NCBI RefSeq assembly: GCF_958979055.1
Contig: NC_084886.1
Coordinates: 12,138,654 to 12,202,653 of the forward strand
Origin: Alnus glutinosa
Taxonomy: Eukaryota > Streptophyta > Magnoliopsida > Fagales > Betulaceae
Direction of reading: 5' to 3'
DNA length: 64,000 nucleotides
Below are positions 46,001 through 57,900 of this stretch, piece by piece (the first letter of the stretch is position 1; each line of letters opens with the position of its first letter). Both the position numbers and the translations under genes were made by a program. Below the pieces are notes generated by a model that did not search any database, was not told where the DNA came from, and saw only the letters and a list, made by a program, of their open reading frames with translations.

Positions 46001-46799
46001 AAGTTGCGTTCCGTTGGTTACGCCGCACTTGGCTGCAATTATAGGTTGAGGACCTATTATTGGCTATTGGAAGTGCGATGAATGATTCATATGGAATCCA
46101 CCATTCCAACACCACCGGAACGTAAAGGTGAAGCGGAAGAGTAGTCTGCAAATCGGTCATGAACCACTTTTCTTCTACCAAGTATGCCGACTGGCATCCA
46201 TCGATGACAGTGTCTTTACTCTTCATCACCTCTATTGTTGTATTGAAGGCAACGAGATCCGAAGGAATTGTGGTTTGGCAGCAGTTAATGCCATTGCAAC
46301 TGCTTGCATTTACCACTATACTCGCATCACAAATGGACATGCACCCACCAATAACAGAACCAGAACTGTTGGATTCTACGGACACCATTGAAGCAAAGTT
46401 GTTGCAACCCATGGCGATGAATCTGTTTTTGGACTGGGAGAAGACGAAAGAGCTGTTTGCTAAGTTCACAATATTTGCTGCGCTGCTTGAACCATTTGTA
46501 CAATTAAAAAATGTCGGATAGTTGACGCGAACTGTGCCTTCTAATGAAATGTTCAGCACCTCTAGGTTGAGGCTCCTCAAGAAAGGTTTGGGAGAGGATC
46601 CCAAAGAGTCATTATTGCAAACTACTTCAAACGAATTATCAGCGTAGCAATCTGCAGCTCCTATTCCGAAAGGGAATTTGATGTTAACATCCCCACAGGT
46701 TGCTTGGCATGAACTCAATGAAAAACTCGCTGCTTGCACAAATGCATAGATTGAAAACAATAACAAAATTATCTGAAATACTGCCATTTGCACCGCCAT
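43062..46799 (-). CDS. WAKL2: complete wall-associated-kinase-like receptor kinase
   Basis: Three minus-strand exons, 46799-45941, 45167-44988 and 44245-43062, joined at GT/AG in phase 1, give 740 residues. Domains in order: signal peptide (about 1-24), Cys-rich GUB_WAK galacturonan-binding region beginning CQATCGD, and an EGF-like end of exon 1 with [12 protein letters not shown]. Exon 2 is short and Cys-containing. Then come a membrane helix (about 348-365) and a Ser/Thr kinase with GQGGQG (about 425), Lys446, HRD (542-544) and DFG (562-564). This is the order of WAK/WAKL proteins, which sit in the plasma membrane, sense pectin or wall damage and signal through the kinase. A (GA)n leader precedes the ATG. 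Intron 2 carries a MITE. It is the likely intact relative of WAKL1. Confidence 0.92.
44489..44672. mobile_element. Foldback MITE in WAKL2 intron 2
   Basis: Same family as 2504-2674. The arms contain GGTGGTCCCCCAC / GTGGGGGACCACC and ACCTTGCC(A/T)ACG-type words. TTTTAAAA flanks both ends (44481-44488 and 44673-44680). Confidence 0.8.
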
Positions 46800-46822
46800 C
46801 TCTATCTCTCTCTCTCTCTCTA
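46800..46822 (-). promoter_or_regulatory. (GA)n leader of WAKL2
   Basis: On the minus strand a GA dinucleotide run lies directly before the start codon. The same arrangement is kept at the WAKL1 start (41089-41131) and in the fragment at 9630-9672. GA repeats in plant leaders are known binding sites of BBR/BPC proteins; a role here is inferred. Confidence 0.5.
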
Positions 46823-47400
46823 GGATGACGAATATTGGGCGTGTGAAGCAGCAAAGCTCAAGCCCCGCTTTTAATAACGCGATTATCTTCCTTCAATAAG
46901 TCGCCAAGAAGACCAAGTTGTTCTTTCTGCGCATGAACCTAGCAGCCATTATTGATCTCTCAGAACTTACTTGGAAAATGATCCCGGCCATATGGATGGT
47001 CCACAATTGTGGCTTTTTGGGTGCGTCTTATATATCCATACGTACACATATAGATCGAACACGCGTTAAACAATCAATTAAAATTTAGAAGGCCGGCCTG
47101 GCGGCCTCACGAGGAAATTCAGAATTTCGCAACAAATTAAGCTGAAATCCCACGCTAACTTATTACTTGTCTTCTGACCAAGTTGATGATCTAGGCCATT
47201 CATCCAATTTCAAGATAGAGGATATCGAAAAAGGCCTAACGACTTAATCATTGAACTGACTTTTAGTCACGAAAATGTCCCTTTCGGCGTCTTCGCAAAA
47301 ATTCTATCGGAGAAAAAAGATTATTCTGGACGTACGACACAATAAGTCAATAATAAACATGATCATACATAGACAATTATAATAATATCCCTTTTATGAT
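46823..47400. other. WAKL2 promoter region and flank
   Basis: 46823-47000 resembles the corresponding flanks at 9675-9960 and 41135-41240 (GCAGCAAAGC(C/T)CAAGCCC...TTTTAATAA). No gene is seen, and no clear TATA box was fixed. Confidence 0.45.
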
Positions 47401-47401
47401 T

Positions 47402-47586
47402 GAGAAATGTTAGAGTTCTTTTTAATCTCTTTCTGGAATTTTTCTATGCTGACATAACACCTATTTTTTTTTTTAATAAAAACATAATAGATAAATCAAA
47501 CTGTAATTTTTTTTATTAAAAATATGGTGCCATGTCAGCATAAAAAAAACTCCAGAAAAACACTAAAATAAACTCTAAAATTTCTC
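47402..47586. mobile_element. MITE of the GAGAAATG family
   Basis: The ends GAGAAATGTTAGAGTT and AACTCTAAAATTTCTC are inverted repeats. TTTATGAT is duplicated at 47393-47400 and 47587-47594. Related ends occur at 59071-59220 and at the left edge of the window. Confidence 0.8.
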
Positions 47587-47974
47587 TTTATGATCAAGTA
47601 CAATATCGTCGCTATTGCCGCTTGATGGTCATTGCCAAAAACCACCTCGATCATGAGGTAGACGAGTTGTCGCTAATAGCTCCCATATTTGCGAGTCGCG
47701 CGCGAAGACGAGTATATATATATATATATATGCTTTCATGAATAGCTCCCGGCCATTTTAGTGACAACAACTGTTTCATCGCTAATAGCTAGCTTAGACA
47801 TTAATTACCGACAATTCTTCTGTGGCCTTTTGGTATTCCCATACTTATTTTATAGCTTATATATGATGATTCTAGACCTTATTATGTATCCCTGAATTTA
47901 GACTATCTGTGTTATCTTGTGATCGACTAATTAGCTTATCTATTTGGTTTATGATCGTATTGATGGTAGACTTA

Positions 47975-49337
47975 GGCCTCGTTTGGTTTGCGGATTAGAC
48001 CCATGGAAAGGAATAGTTATTCCTACGAAATAGCTATTCTTTTGTTTGGTTGTATATTATTTAAGAGAATAGTTATTCCCACGGAATAGTTATTCCCTTA
48101 CGAAGAGGAATAGGTATTCCACTCAAAAATGAGTGGAATACCTATTCCTTTCCTATGGGAATAAATTAAATTCGTCTTTTGCCCAAAAACCCCAACCTTC
48201 TCAACACCCAAGTCTCTTATCCCTCTCTCTCTCTCTGTTTCTCAACTCATGGTGTGTTTTAATACGAAATTTTGACAATAAAATATAATTCTGATTCTAC
48301 TTTTTTCAGAAATAAATCATATTTTATTCAACTTTTTAAAAAACAAATTATATTTTATTCAACTTTTTATAAACAAATCATATTTTATTCAATTTTATAT
48401 AAAAAGTCAAATTTCAAAATTCGCAAACAAAATAAAAATTTAATTCTGATTTCAAAAATTCATCACTCAAGTGCACCATCAATATCTTTCTCCATCTCTG
48501 CAATTATATTCTCATCCCCCTCTCTCTGTTTCTCAACCCAACTTAATTTGTTGTGGGGTAGTCTTTTTTTTTTTTTTTTTTTTTTCCTCCTCCTATGATT
48601 TAGCCTACAGTAGATGTAGCAAAACGAGTACCTCTTAATATCGGGGGGACTCCAATTGCCTTGCGGAGGTTTGAGAAAAACTTTATAAGCAAAGAACGAA
48701 TGTTTGTTACTGAAAAACAAATAAAAAATAATAAAATAAAAAGGGCTTTGTAGATGATTTATTTTTTTATGATGATTATTATTTTTTTTTTTTTTCTCTT
48801 ATAAATTATTTTACTTTGTAAGCAAAGAATGAATGTTTGTTGCTGGAAAACAAATAAAAAAGAATAAAATAAAAAGGGCTTTGCAGATGATCTATTTTTT
48901 TATGATGGTGATATGATGATTATGTGTGTGTGTGTGTGTTTTTTTTTTTCCTTATAAATCATTTTGTAGCGTAATTGTATATGAAAAAAAAAAAAAAAAA
49001 AAAAAGAAGCCATGAACTCTATGAAATTAAAAAAAAAAAAACAAAAAAGGTCATAGTATGATTGTTTATGTTTCTTAAATAAAGAAAAAAAAATGTCCTC
49101 AAGAATATAAATTATATTTGTATTATAAGGGTATTTTAGAAAATTTGATTATAATATGATTCCATTCACCAATGTATTGCACTGTACCAAACAAAAGAAT
49201 ACATATGCAATGTTCTATCCCACCGTTACAACCAAACAAAAGAATAAGAATAGTTATTCCATTCCACTTTCATCTATTCCCATGAATAGTTATTCCTTTT
49301 CCTAATGGAATAGACATTCCGCAAACCAAACGAGGCC
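47975..49337. mobile_element. PIF/Harbinger-like non-autonomous element
   Basis: The ends GGCCTCGTTTGGTTTGCGGA and TCCGCAAACCAAACGAGGCC are perfect 20-bp inverted repeats. TTA flanks both sides (47972-47974 and 49338-49340), the 3-bp duplication of PIF/Harbinger elements. The sub-terminal parts repeat GGAATAGTTATTCC-like words in both orientations. The 1.36-kb interior is AT-rich, with T-runs near 48568 and 48782, and no transposase. Confidence 0.85.
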
Positions 49338-49491
49338 TTAGTGATTTTATTAAGTTTATGATTATGATGTTTTAAGTTATATATATTATGGTGTGGTAGC
49401 TGCTCTAATTATTATTTGTGATTTAGTCCTGTTTCCATTGTGGTCCAAAAAAAAATGATATACCTTTTTACGTACTGCATAGCTATCTAAT

Positions 49492-49685
49492 CAGGGGCGG
49501 TCCTACATGGAGGCTAGGGGGGCCTGGCCCCCCCAAGCCCCAAAATTTTCCCCTTTTCCAAAAAAAAAAAAAAAAAAATTTTTAAATTTTACCCCTTAAT
49601 TTTTTAATTTTTTTAATTTTGCCCCTTTTATTTTTTTTCTTTTCAATTTGGCCCCTCCATTTTTAAAAGCCTAGGTCCGCCACTG
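49492..49685. mobile_element. hAT-type MITE with perfect 8-bp TSD
   Basis: The ends CAGGGGCGGTCC and GGTCCGCCACTG are inverted repeats. TATCTAAT is duplicated exactly at 49484-49491 and 49686-49693. It is 194 bp with a G/C-rich left half and AT-rich filler, related to the nested copy at 1812-2089. Confidence 0.88.
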
Positions 49686-50150
49686 TATCTAATTATTGAG
49701 TAGTAGCAGTAACTCTTTGGATTATTTACCTGTTAAATAAATCTGGAGACTTTATAGTATCACTCCAAGCTATTTTTTAGTTAAATAATTTGAACTTGGT
49801 GTTTTAACTAAGTGAACAAAACATTAATAAATAAAATTTGTATGAAAAATTGATGCGGAAAAAAGAAAATCCAGTTTTCTTTTATTCTATGGATAGCTTG
49901 TAGGGAAAGTTACTTTGACCTTTGACTATAGGGAGTTGTAGTTGAAGAACATGCGACATAAAAAAGTGATTTATTATCAAAGTAGAAAATACAAATAGCT
50001 AGAAGATTCTGGCACAAGTTCGTATTTCATAGTTATAAAATTGGGTAATTTATAATTGAAAAATGAAGGAAAAGGAACTTATTGAAATGTTCATCCGTCC
50101 ACCAAACTAGCTAGAAACTTATTGCCCAAGAAAGAAAATACCATTGTTGT

Positions 50151-50158
50151 TATAAATG
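50151..50158 (+). promoter_or_regulatory. TATA box of GST-C
   Basis: TATAAATG lies 28 bp upstream of the GST-C ATG, which would give a very short leader. No other core promoter signal was fixed. Confidence 0.45.
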
Positions 50159-50186
50159 AACCTCCCACCTTGATCCCTCAATAACA

Positions 50187-50958
50187 ATGGAGGAAGTGAA
50201 GCTACTAGGATTCTGGGCAAGCCCATTCAGTCACAGAGTGATATGGGCTCTGAAGCTCAAGGGTGTGAAATTCGATTACATAGAGGAAGACCTTCCCAAT
50301 AAGAAGAGTCAATTGCTACTGCAATACAACCCAGTTCACAAGAAAATCCCTGTTCTACTTCACGGTGGCAAACCGATCGCCGAGTCCCTTGTCATCCTTG
50401 AATACATTGAAGAAATATGGCTGGAGAATCCATTGCTGCCAAAAGATGCTTATGAAAGAGCCTTGGCTCGATTCTGGATACAGTTTGGATTGCACAAGGT
50501 ACTCTGTTCTACTACTCTGTTTTTCTTTTCTTTTCTTTTGAAGTAACTTCTTTCAGGTTTTGGTTGTTTTCCTGATTCTCTATTTCTAGGCCCCCATTAT
50601 TCACGCATTTTTCCAAAGCAGTGGAGAAGAACAAGAAAAGGCAACAAAAGAGGCCCTGGAAGTTCTGAAGATCTTGGAAGAGAAAGCCCTCGGAGACAAG
50701 AAGTTTTTTAGCGGGCAGAGCATAGGAATGGTAGACATTGCATATGGATGGCTGGCTTATTGGTTTTCAGGCATGGAAGAAGCAGTGGGCGTGAAAGTGG
50801 TAAATCCGAGCGCTTTGCCTCGCTTGTATGCTTGGATTCAGGTCTTTAAGGAAGTTCCTGTGATCAAAGAGAACCTTCCTGACTATGGAAAAATGTTGGC
50901 CTATATGAAATGCATGAGGGCCAAATTCATTTCAGACCTTCCATGTCACAATCACTAG
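50187..50958 (+). CDS. Tau-class glutathione S-transferase (GST-C), intact
   Basis: Two exons, 50187-50498 and 50590-50958, with a 91-bp intron at the same phase-0 position as GST-A, give 226 residues. The thioredoxin-like domain has the WASPFS segment, with the catalytic Ser expected at residue 12, and then KIPVL and a Glu-Ser pair (AESLVILEY) for glutathione binding. Exon 2 supplies the helical domain that shapes the hydrophobic substrate pocket. It is more distant from GST-A than GST-B is, so it descends from an older duplication. It should act in the cytosol as a GSH transferase; the substrate is unknown. No defect is seen. Confidence 0.94.
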
Positions 50959-53698
50959 CTTCTTGCGTGCATGGATCCAGACTCCAGTGATATGTATGCT
51001 GATTTTCCTCATATTAAAATAAAAAAATTGCAATGTACCATTTTTGTCATAAAAAAGACAAAAATATTCCTTAAAATAACACTATTTTAAACAAAAAGTA
51101 TGATTGCGAATGTCCGAAATCACCATTTTATAGAAAATTAATGTTATTTAGTAGATTGTTATACAACTTGGATGACGTGGTAGTGAAAATCAATCTTTAT
51201 TTTTATTTTTTGCTCTGACCTATGTGACACGGACACCATTAGCATGTGTCTACCTAAAAGCCAATTTAGACTCGGTGAAAAACAGTCTTTTATGAAGTAA
51301 CAAAAGTTGTTCTAACTTTTTAATGTGAGACAAAATAAAATACTCAAATTGAAGGAAAGTTGAAAAATTCAAATAAGGGGGAAGACTTATTAAATGAAAT
51401 AATCTAACATTTTGATGGAATTAGGCTAGCTTTTGTTTCTTGTAGGAATGATTATAAATCTGACTAGCTGAGCTTCACTCCATATTTTGTCCATTTGCTT
51501 TTGATGTTTTTGTATATTAGAATGTGAATTACAAATTGAGATCAAACACTGATGAATGATGTATATATAGTCCATCATAATATTATAGCATATTTTGTGG
51601 ATAATTGTAAGATGGTGTGGTTGGACCTGTTATGGATTTTGTGAACAACTCTAATGAGTGTGTGTATATATATATATATATATATTTGTTTATAGTATGA
51701 CCAATTGATTCAATATATTACAACTATGTCAATGGTTTTTCATAGTTTTTCAAAGAGTAGCTAAAGAGGCAGTTTATTATTTAGTGAAAGCAGCTCATCA
51801 CCGATCTTTTAGATAAAGTGTAGATAGAGAGTAGTCTTGTTTTGTTTTTATTAAAAGTATTGTAGTTGCTGAGCAAGATATTTCTTTTGGAGTTATTAAA
51901 AGTTCAAAATTTTTGTTCAAAATAAAAATATTTGTCTTCTTTTTTTTTTTCCCGGTTAAGAATAAAAGATGTTTATACAATGGCATGATTATAATTACGT
52001 GAAAATCGTATGGGCATATTTGTCAATTACTATATTTCAATTGCTCATTTCCCTTCAAAAGTGCGGTTGACAGAATGCTTCATTTTTAAGCTTTTAACAA
52101 AATTCACCAAATGGATTTTTTTTTTTTTTTTTTTTGAAACGGGCTTTTTGAGTGTTAGACGCGCTTTTACCCTCCTCATATGCATGCCCGAGCCAGCTCT
52201 AATGCTTGAGTTAGTGAAGTTGTTTGGCAAAGACATGTATATAACATAGTAATAAATTGTTAATTTTGAAATTAGTAAAAATTGATAATGTGATATAAAG
52301 TGAAAAGAATTTGTATGAAAAAGTGAAAAAGTTTTGTATTATAGTGAATTTTTTTTATTTAAATGATAATAAAAAATTATTGGTGTGATATAAAAAATGA
52401 AAAAAGTGAGAATATTTTGATGTTGATTGTTATTGAAAAATGTAAAAAAGTGAGAAAAATAATGAGAATAGTGATATGCACTACTCTGTACCGTTCATGT
52501 CCTTAGCAAACAAGGCCAGTATTAATGTTTATTGAGCGGAGTTTGAACAACCAAAAGTCGACTCACTCCTTTCAATTATGGGCTTGTTTGGATTTATTTA
52601 TAACTATTTTCTTTTATTTTTTGATTGGCAACTTTTTGTATCCAATTCAAAATTTTTGAACCCAACTCAAAAACAATTTTATTTTATTTTATTTTTAAAA
52701 AAAGGACGAAAAAAAGCAATCAAAAGGGTTAAAAAAAGAAGAAAGAGAAAAAGTTCAGTCCCAAGAATTATTCGGCCACCTCCAGATATCTGGTGACGGC
52801 TTTGCCACCCCTTCTATTTTTATTTATTATTATTAATATTTTTAGTTTTAGGTTTTTGAGTTTGAATTTTATTTTTTTATTTTCTTTGAGTTTTAGTTTT
52901 ACTTTTCCTAATTATATTAAATTTAATTTACATTCCCAAACATATATATTCAATTTTATTTTTTATTATCTAAACTATTCAAATATAATTAGTATTTTTT
53001 TTTTTTAATCTTTTTTGAATTCATAATTTTAAAAACAATACCAAAAAAAAAAAGTTGGAACACGTAAACGAGTACATCTCCAAATTAAAGATCATCGGAT
53101 GCCTTGGTGCGTTTGGGTATTGAATATTTCGAATATGAATAATATTCTGAATCTGTTTGTAAATTTCGAGGTAATGAAAATGTGTTTGGATGTTGAATAA
53201 AATTCAGATTCTTTTTGAATATGTGTTTGGGTGTTGAATTTTGAGATTGGAAAAAAATATTTTTTAATGATAGAAAGTGATTGGAAATGATTGGATTGTA
53301 TGAAAAGTTGTGTATAATGATTGGTGTTATGAAAATAAGTGTTAAATTTTTTAGATTGAAAAAAAAAAATTTTTTGAAAAATTGTAAATAATGATTGGTA
53401 TGATGAAAATTAATCTTGGAAAAAATATCATTTTAGCCCCACAAACTACAAAAACCTTTAGAAAATGTCATATTTGACGAAATATTCTCATATTACTCAT
53501 GCCACGTGTCACTTTTCAATTAAAAAATTAAACTAATAATAAAAAAAATTAAAAAAAAGGATTAAAAATTAAAAATTAAAAACTCAGAAAACTAAAATTT
53601 TATTTTTATTTTTATTTTTGACAAAAGGAAAAAAAAAAAAAAAAAGGTTTGGGTTAATAGCAAAAATTTGGGTTAATCAAAAAAAAAAAAAAACTGCT
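50959..53698. other. AT-rich intergenic DNA
   Basis: No gene could be supported in 2.7 kb. It has a TA/TG microsatellite (about 51658-51686), T-runs (51940, 52115-52134) and an MITE-like GGTGCGTTTGGG end near 53106 without a matching partner. Short frames here are low complexity. Confidence 0.5.
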
Positions 53699-54001
53699 AC
53701 ACTCACGAGAACAATTCGTCCCCCACAATTCACAAATCATTTCTGCTACACTCACACCCAAAAGCTTATTCCCATATTTATTTCTTGAGTTTTTTGGTTA
53801 CACTCACGAGAACAATTCGTCCCCCACAATTCACAAATCATTTCTGCTACACTCACACCCAAAAGCTTATTCCCATCTTTATTTCTTGAGTTTTTTGGTT
53901 ACACTCACGAGAACAATTCGTCCCCCACAATTCACAAATCATTTCTGCTACACTCACACCCAAAAGCTTATTCCCATCTTTATTTCTTGAGTTTTTTGGT
54001 T
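53699..54001. repeat. Three tandem copies of a 101-bp unit
   Basis: The unit ACTCACGAGAACAATTCGTC... to ...CTTGAGTTTTTTGGTTAC repeats with a period of 101 bp (equivalent points 53700, 53801 and 53902), almost without differences. It lies about 1 kb upstream of the SmD1 start. Confidence 0.9.
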
Positions 54002-54385
54002 TTCTTCTCAAGCACACAAGGAAGATCGGTGCCCCCGAACCACCCACCCAAACCACCCGGCACCACCACCCTGGAACACGTCGACATCGCCACCTCCAAG
54101 ACAGTCGCCGCCGAGCGTCCATTTCCGAAGGCCATGGACGGGCGGCGACTGAGCTCGGGAAAGATCCGGCAGGAACCCACGCACACCGGCGTGGGTTTGA
54201 GAGATCCAACCGGAAACCCAGATCCGGCTAGAAAACCATGCCGTCCAGAGCCCAGATCCGTCCATGCGTCCCGATCCAAACCCAGATCCGACCAGAAAAC
54301 CACCTAGATCCGGCCGAGCGTCCCGACCCGTCATACCGATCCCGCCGGCCTTCCAAATCCTGTCGTCCCGAGCTTCTACGCCGGT

Positions 54386-54428
<43 letters not shown>

Positions 54429-54660
54429 TTTTAAAAAGAAGAAAAAGTTGGTTTGATTGTTGCAATCAATGCTACCAGTCTGAAAAGCAGTCGAGCATGT
54501 CATCATTTCACAGTTTTCGCCTCCAAATTCAAACCATATTCAAGCATCATTCGGGTTTTACTCGGGTTGGTTCCGGGTTCCGGGTTTTTGAAAATAAAAC
54601 CCGGTTCGAATGTTGAAAAACATTCGAACCAAACACAAAATCGAACAATACCAAAATAAT
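54002..54660. other. GC-richer non-coding block with (GA)n
   Basis: 54010-54390 is rich in CG and in repeated AGATCCG(A/G)CC(A/G) words. A GA run lies at 54391-54421. Frames on both strands are open but lack family features, and the open state follows from composition. Origin unknown; a retroelement leader or an old exon are both possible. Confidence 0.35.
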
Positions 54661-54741
54661 TGATTCGCTTAATCCCAGCCGCCCAAGCATCCCACACATC
54701 CCAGCCGTCCATTCCAAACACATTTTTACGCCAAAACGGCA

Positions 54742-54749
54742 AAACCCTA
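54742..54749 (+). promoter_or_regulatory. Telo-box in the SmD1 promoter/leader
   Basis: AAACCCTA, within AAAACCCTAG, lies about 250 bp upstream of the SmD1 ATG. Telo-boxes are common in promoters of plant translation and RNA-processing genes, so the site fits this gene. A role here is inferred. Confidence 0.45.
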
Positions 54750-54995
54750 GAGCTTCTCCAATCCACATAGACCAAACCCATTTCTCTCTAACACCAAATC
54801 TGTGCTTCGAAGCATAATTCTCTGTTTGGTTCCGAGAAACTCCAAGAAAATCTCTAGCAAGGGGAAGATGCCAAGTACGCAGAGAAGCTGAGGAAGAAGA
54901 CTCTCGAAGCAGAGAGAAAGTAGAGATTGCCTTTCCGAAAAGCTTTAGCTTGACACAGATTCTTCTAGCCCCAGCCTTCTTCTTCCTTGCCCACA

Positions 54996-57900
54996 ATGAA
55001 GCTCGTCAGGTCTCTCTCTCTCTCTCTCTCACTCTCTCAAACTTTATTGTCTTTTTTTTTTTTTTTTTTTGGTGTTTGTGTACAAATCTGATTTTGAAAA
55101 TAAACAGGTTTTTGATGAAGCTGAACAACGAGACCGTGTCGATCGAGCTCAAAAATGGCACCGTTGTTCACGGCACTATCACAGGTTTCTCTATTTGCCT
55201 TTTATTAGTATTAGTTCTTGTATATTTAGGGTTTTTGTTAAACCCTAGGTTTTGGGTTACAGATTCTTCTATGGCTTATAATGGGAAAATTTGTTGCTCG
55301 ATCGTGTGAATCTTGGAGCCTCATTATTTGGCATTTGAAATGTTGGGTATAAATTTAGCCGTTTGGTACTTGCTTGGTTTTGCAGGGATCTTAGATTAAT
55401 GGTGCGTAAACTAGAATTAGGCGTGTTAAGAACTGGATTTAATTGTACTTCTCTGATATATTTCTGATTTAGGCTCTGTGAGGTCTCGATGGCTTAAACT
55501 AGAGGGGGCTCTTTGGTTATAGTAAGAACAGTCACTCCAACAATTGACTTAGCTTTTTATAAGGTTGAGGTTAGATGTTCTCTCACAGCACCTAAAATCA
55601 GTATGTATTAGAATTTCAAGAAATTATGCCAATAGAGCTTGAGCGTTCTCTCAATAGTCAATACTACTCGAAGTTCTCATGGAGTTGTCACATGATGCAA
55701 TTTTTGTGTAAATACTGTTTAAAAGTTTGGTGGAAAATGAGACAGACTTTTGCAACTCTATGAGCAGTATATAGCCAAAGTTCAAAGTTTTTTAGGGTGG
55801 CATTGGGGAAAAAGCTGATTTGAATGGAAGGTGGGAAGCTCTAGTTGGTTGCGTTCTCCTGTTTGGGTTAGTTATTTCAGTGGCAATGTTTGTCTATCCT
55901 TAATTCTATTAGCATACCGTCTAGAAGCATCAACTATGTGACTTAGCATATAGCTTAGCATACAATTGACTTCAAAATGGTTGCATATTTGAGTTTCCTA
56001 CAAAACGCTTGCTGAAGAGCTTGTTTTTGTATTTGATTAGACAATGATCCTTCACACATTTTACCTTTTTACTCTTCACTTATTCCTTTCAAAATGGCAA
56101 GACAATTACTATTTAGAATTTGATGGGAAGTGGGATTTTTTTAGAAGAAATGGATGAGTAGTTGGAAAAGCTTTTTTTTTATACTTTAAGATTTCCTACT
56201 GTCTCATAACACCTTGAATTAAAAAAAGAAAAAAAAATGGGAAAAAAAAAGCCTGAGGCGTTGGTGAGGTAATATTGGGGCTGTACAAAAATGCAGGTTT
56301 CATTTTCTTGATACTTGATAGTATAAACCTATGACTATGTACTGAATGCTTATTGGAGACAAATTTGATATCCTGGATGATAGCCAAACTTGATAGGAGT
56401 TCATTGTGGTGTCTAAGTTTTTGAGTGGCCCAGTCAAGTCTAACGGGTAACTGGTAAGGCGAGAGTCTTACTCAGATAACAAAAATCCGCTCTTTAATGC
56501 TTATTTCTTTTCTGAGGTTGTGTCGTCATGCTTTTTAGATACCAGTAGTATGGTTTTGCCTATACCTTCGCCAGGATCTCCAAGTCCTTGTCATATAATA
56601 GTATTTTGCCTTCTTTGAGGTGTTCATAACTTCTATCATGTTTCATATTATACATGTCTTATAGCAGATACTTATATCCATCCAGTATGTTAAGGGTAGC
56701 TAAGCTAAATATTTTTCTTTTCACGAATATGTATGTATCTCTCTGGATACTGTTTCATGTTGGATTGATGTATGTAATGTCTTGGAACTTGGAATTTCAT
56801 GATAGTGTTTTGAAATATCTATTTATCCTTGCATGATTAGACAAGAAGACAATAGGATGCTTTGTTTATTTCTAATTTCCTTATTTAGTTGGGAACTTGG
56901 GACACATTTTTGAGAGATGTTTTGTCCCCAAGAGTTAGAATGTTCACTTTCTCATTATATTGCTCCTCTCTTTCTCTCGCTCCTTTGCCCTAGCGTCGGC
57001 GCGAGAGCATGTCAAGCTAGGGGTTCGTCTCCTGTCCACCTATTCGTTCTCTTTCAGCCTCTTGCTTCTTGTTTTGGGGTTCTAGATCTGTTTTCGTCGG
57101 TTCCTTGGGTTGCGCTTCTCGTAGGGGCGTAAGCCTATATCTCTCTGGTTGGGTGGTTTTTATTCAGGTGATGTGAATCATTCAGCTTGGCCATCTGAGA
57201 CTTGGGTCTGTCGTGAGATGGATAAGAGATTTACAGTGGAGTCGAAGGATTTTGCCTTCTCGGCTTTGGATGGGGGTTCGGTGCTGTGGGTGATGGAGAA
57301 GAGAAAAAAAAAATTTCGGCGAGGTCTTCATGAGTACCTAGTGCTTTGAGTGGCTTGCGTCGACGTTGGAAGTGCTGTTGGGTGTACCAAATGAGCAAGA
57401 TTTTATCAAGTTTTTTCGGAAAGGATCGGAAGGTTTGATTGCGCGAAGGGGTGGGAACAAGGTTGGTCATTTCTAGAGGCGGCAACTTTCGAGATGGGCG
57501 GCCGAAAGGGTTCATTCTTATCCTTGAGGGCCGTGGAGGGTGGGGATGGCACAAATTCTCTGGCGAGCTGAGAAAGGCCATAGAATTCCTCTCTAGCGCG
57601 GTGGATGGGAAGGCAGAAGGGTCGGTTTTGGGTTTGGCTCCAAAGTGGACGGGGCCTTCTTTTGTGGAGGTTTTGAGGTCGGGTTCGGTCACTACTGCGA
57701 AGGAGGTGCCTTTCATGGGGGGTCGTCGTTCCAGTCTGAGGGATCCGTTGGTGGAGCCGTGTGCTCTTGACCTCATTTCGGCAATGAGGCTTGCAAAGGA
57801 AGACCAAAGGTCAGCGGTGGATTGCTCCTCTTTGTGTAGTCTCTGCTTGATCTGCTAGACAAATATCAGTCTCGTAGTCCGTTGGCTAAGAAGATTCTCA

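Noticed and set aside
53987-54506. Several overlapping frames of about 100 codons upstream of SmD1
   Set aside because: The frames overlap on both strands in a CG-rich block with few stops. No conserved motif or splice logic supports a gene.
57231-57807. Minus-strand frames of 181 and 133 codons in SmD1 intron 2
   Set aside because: They are antisense shadows of the LINE ORF1 remnant, which reads sensibly on the plus strand.
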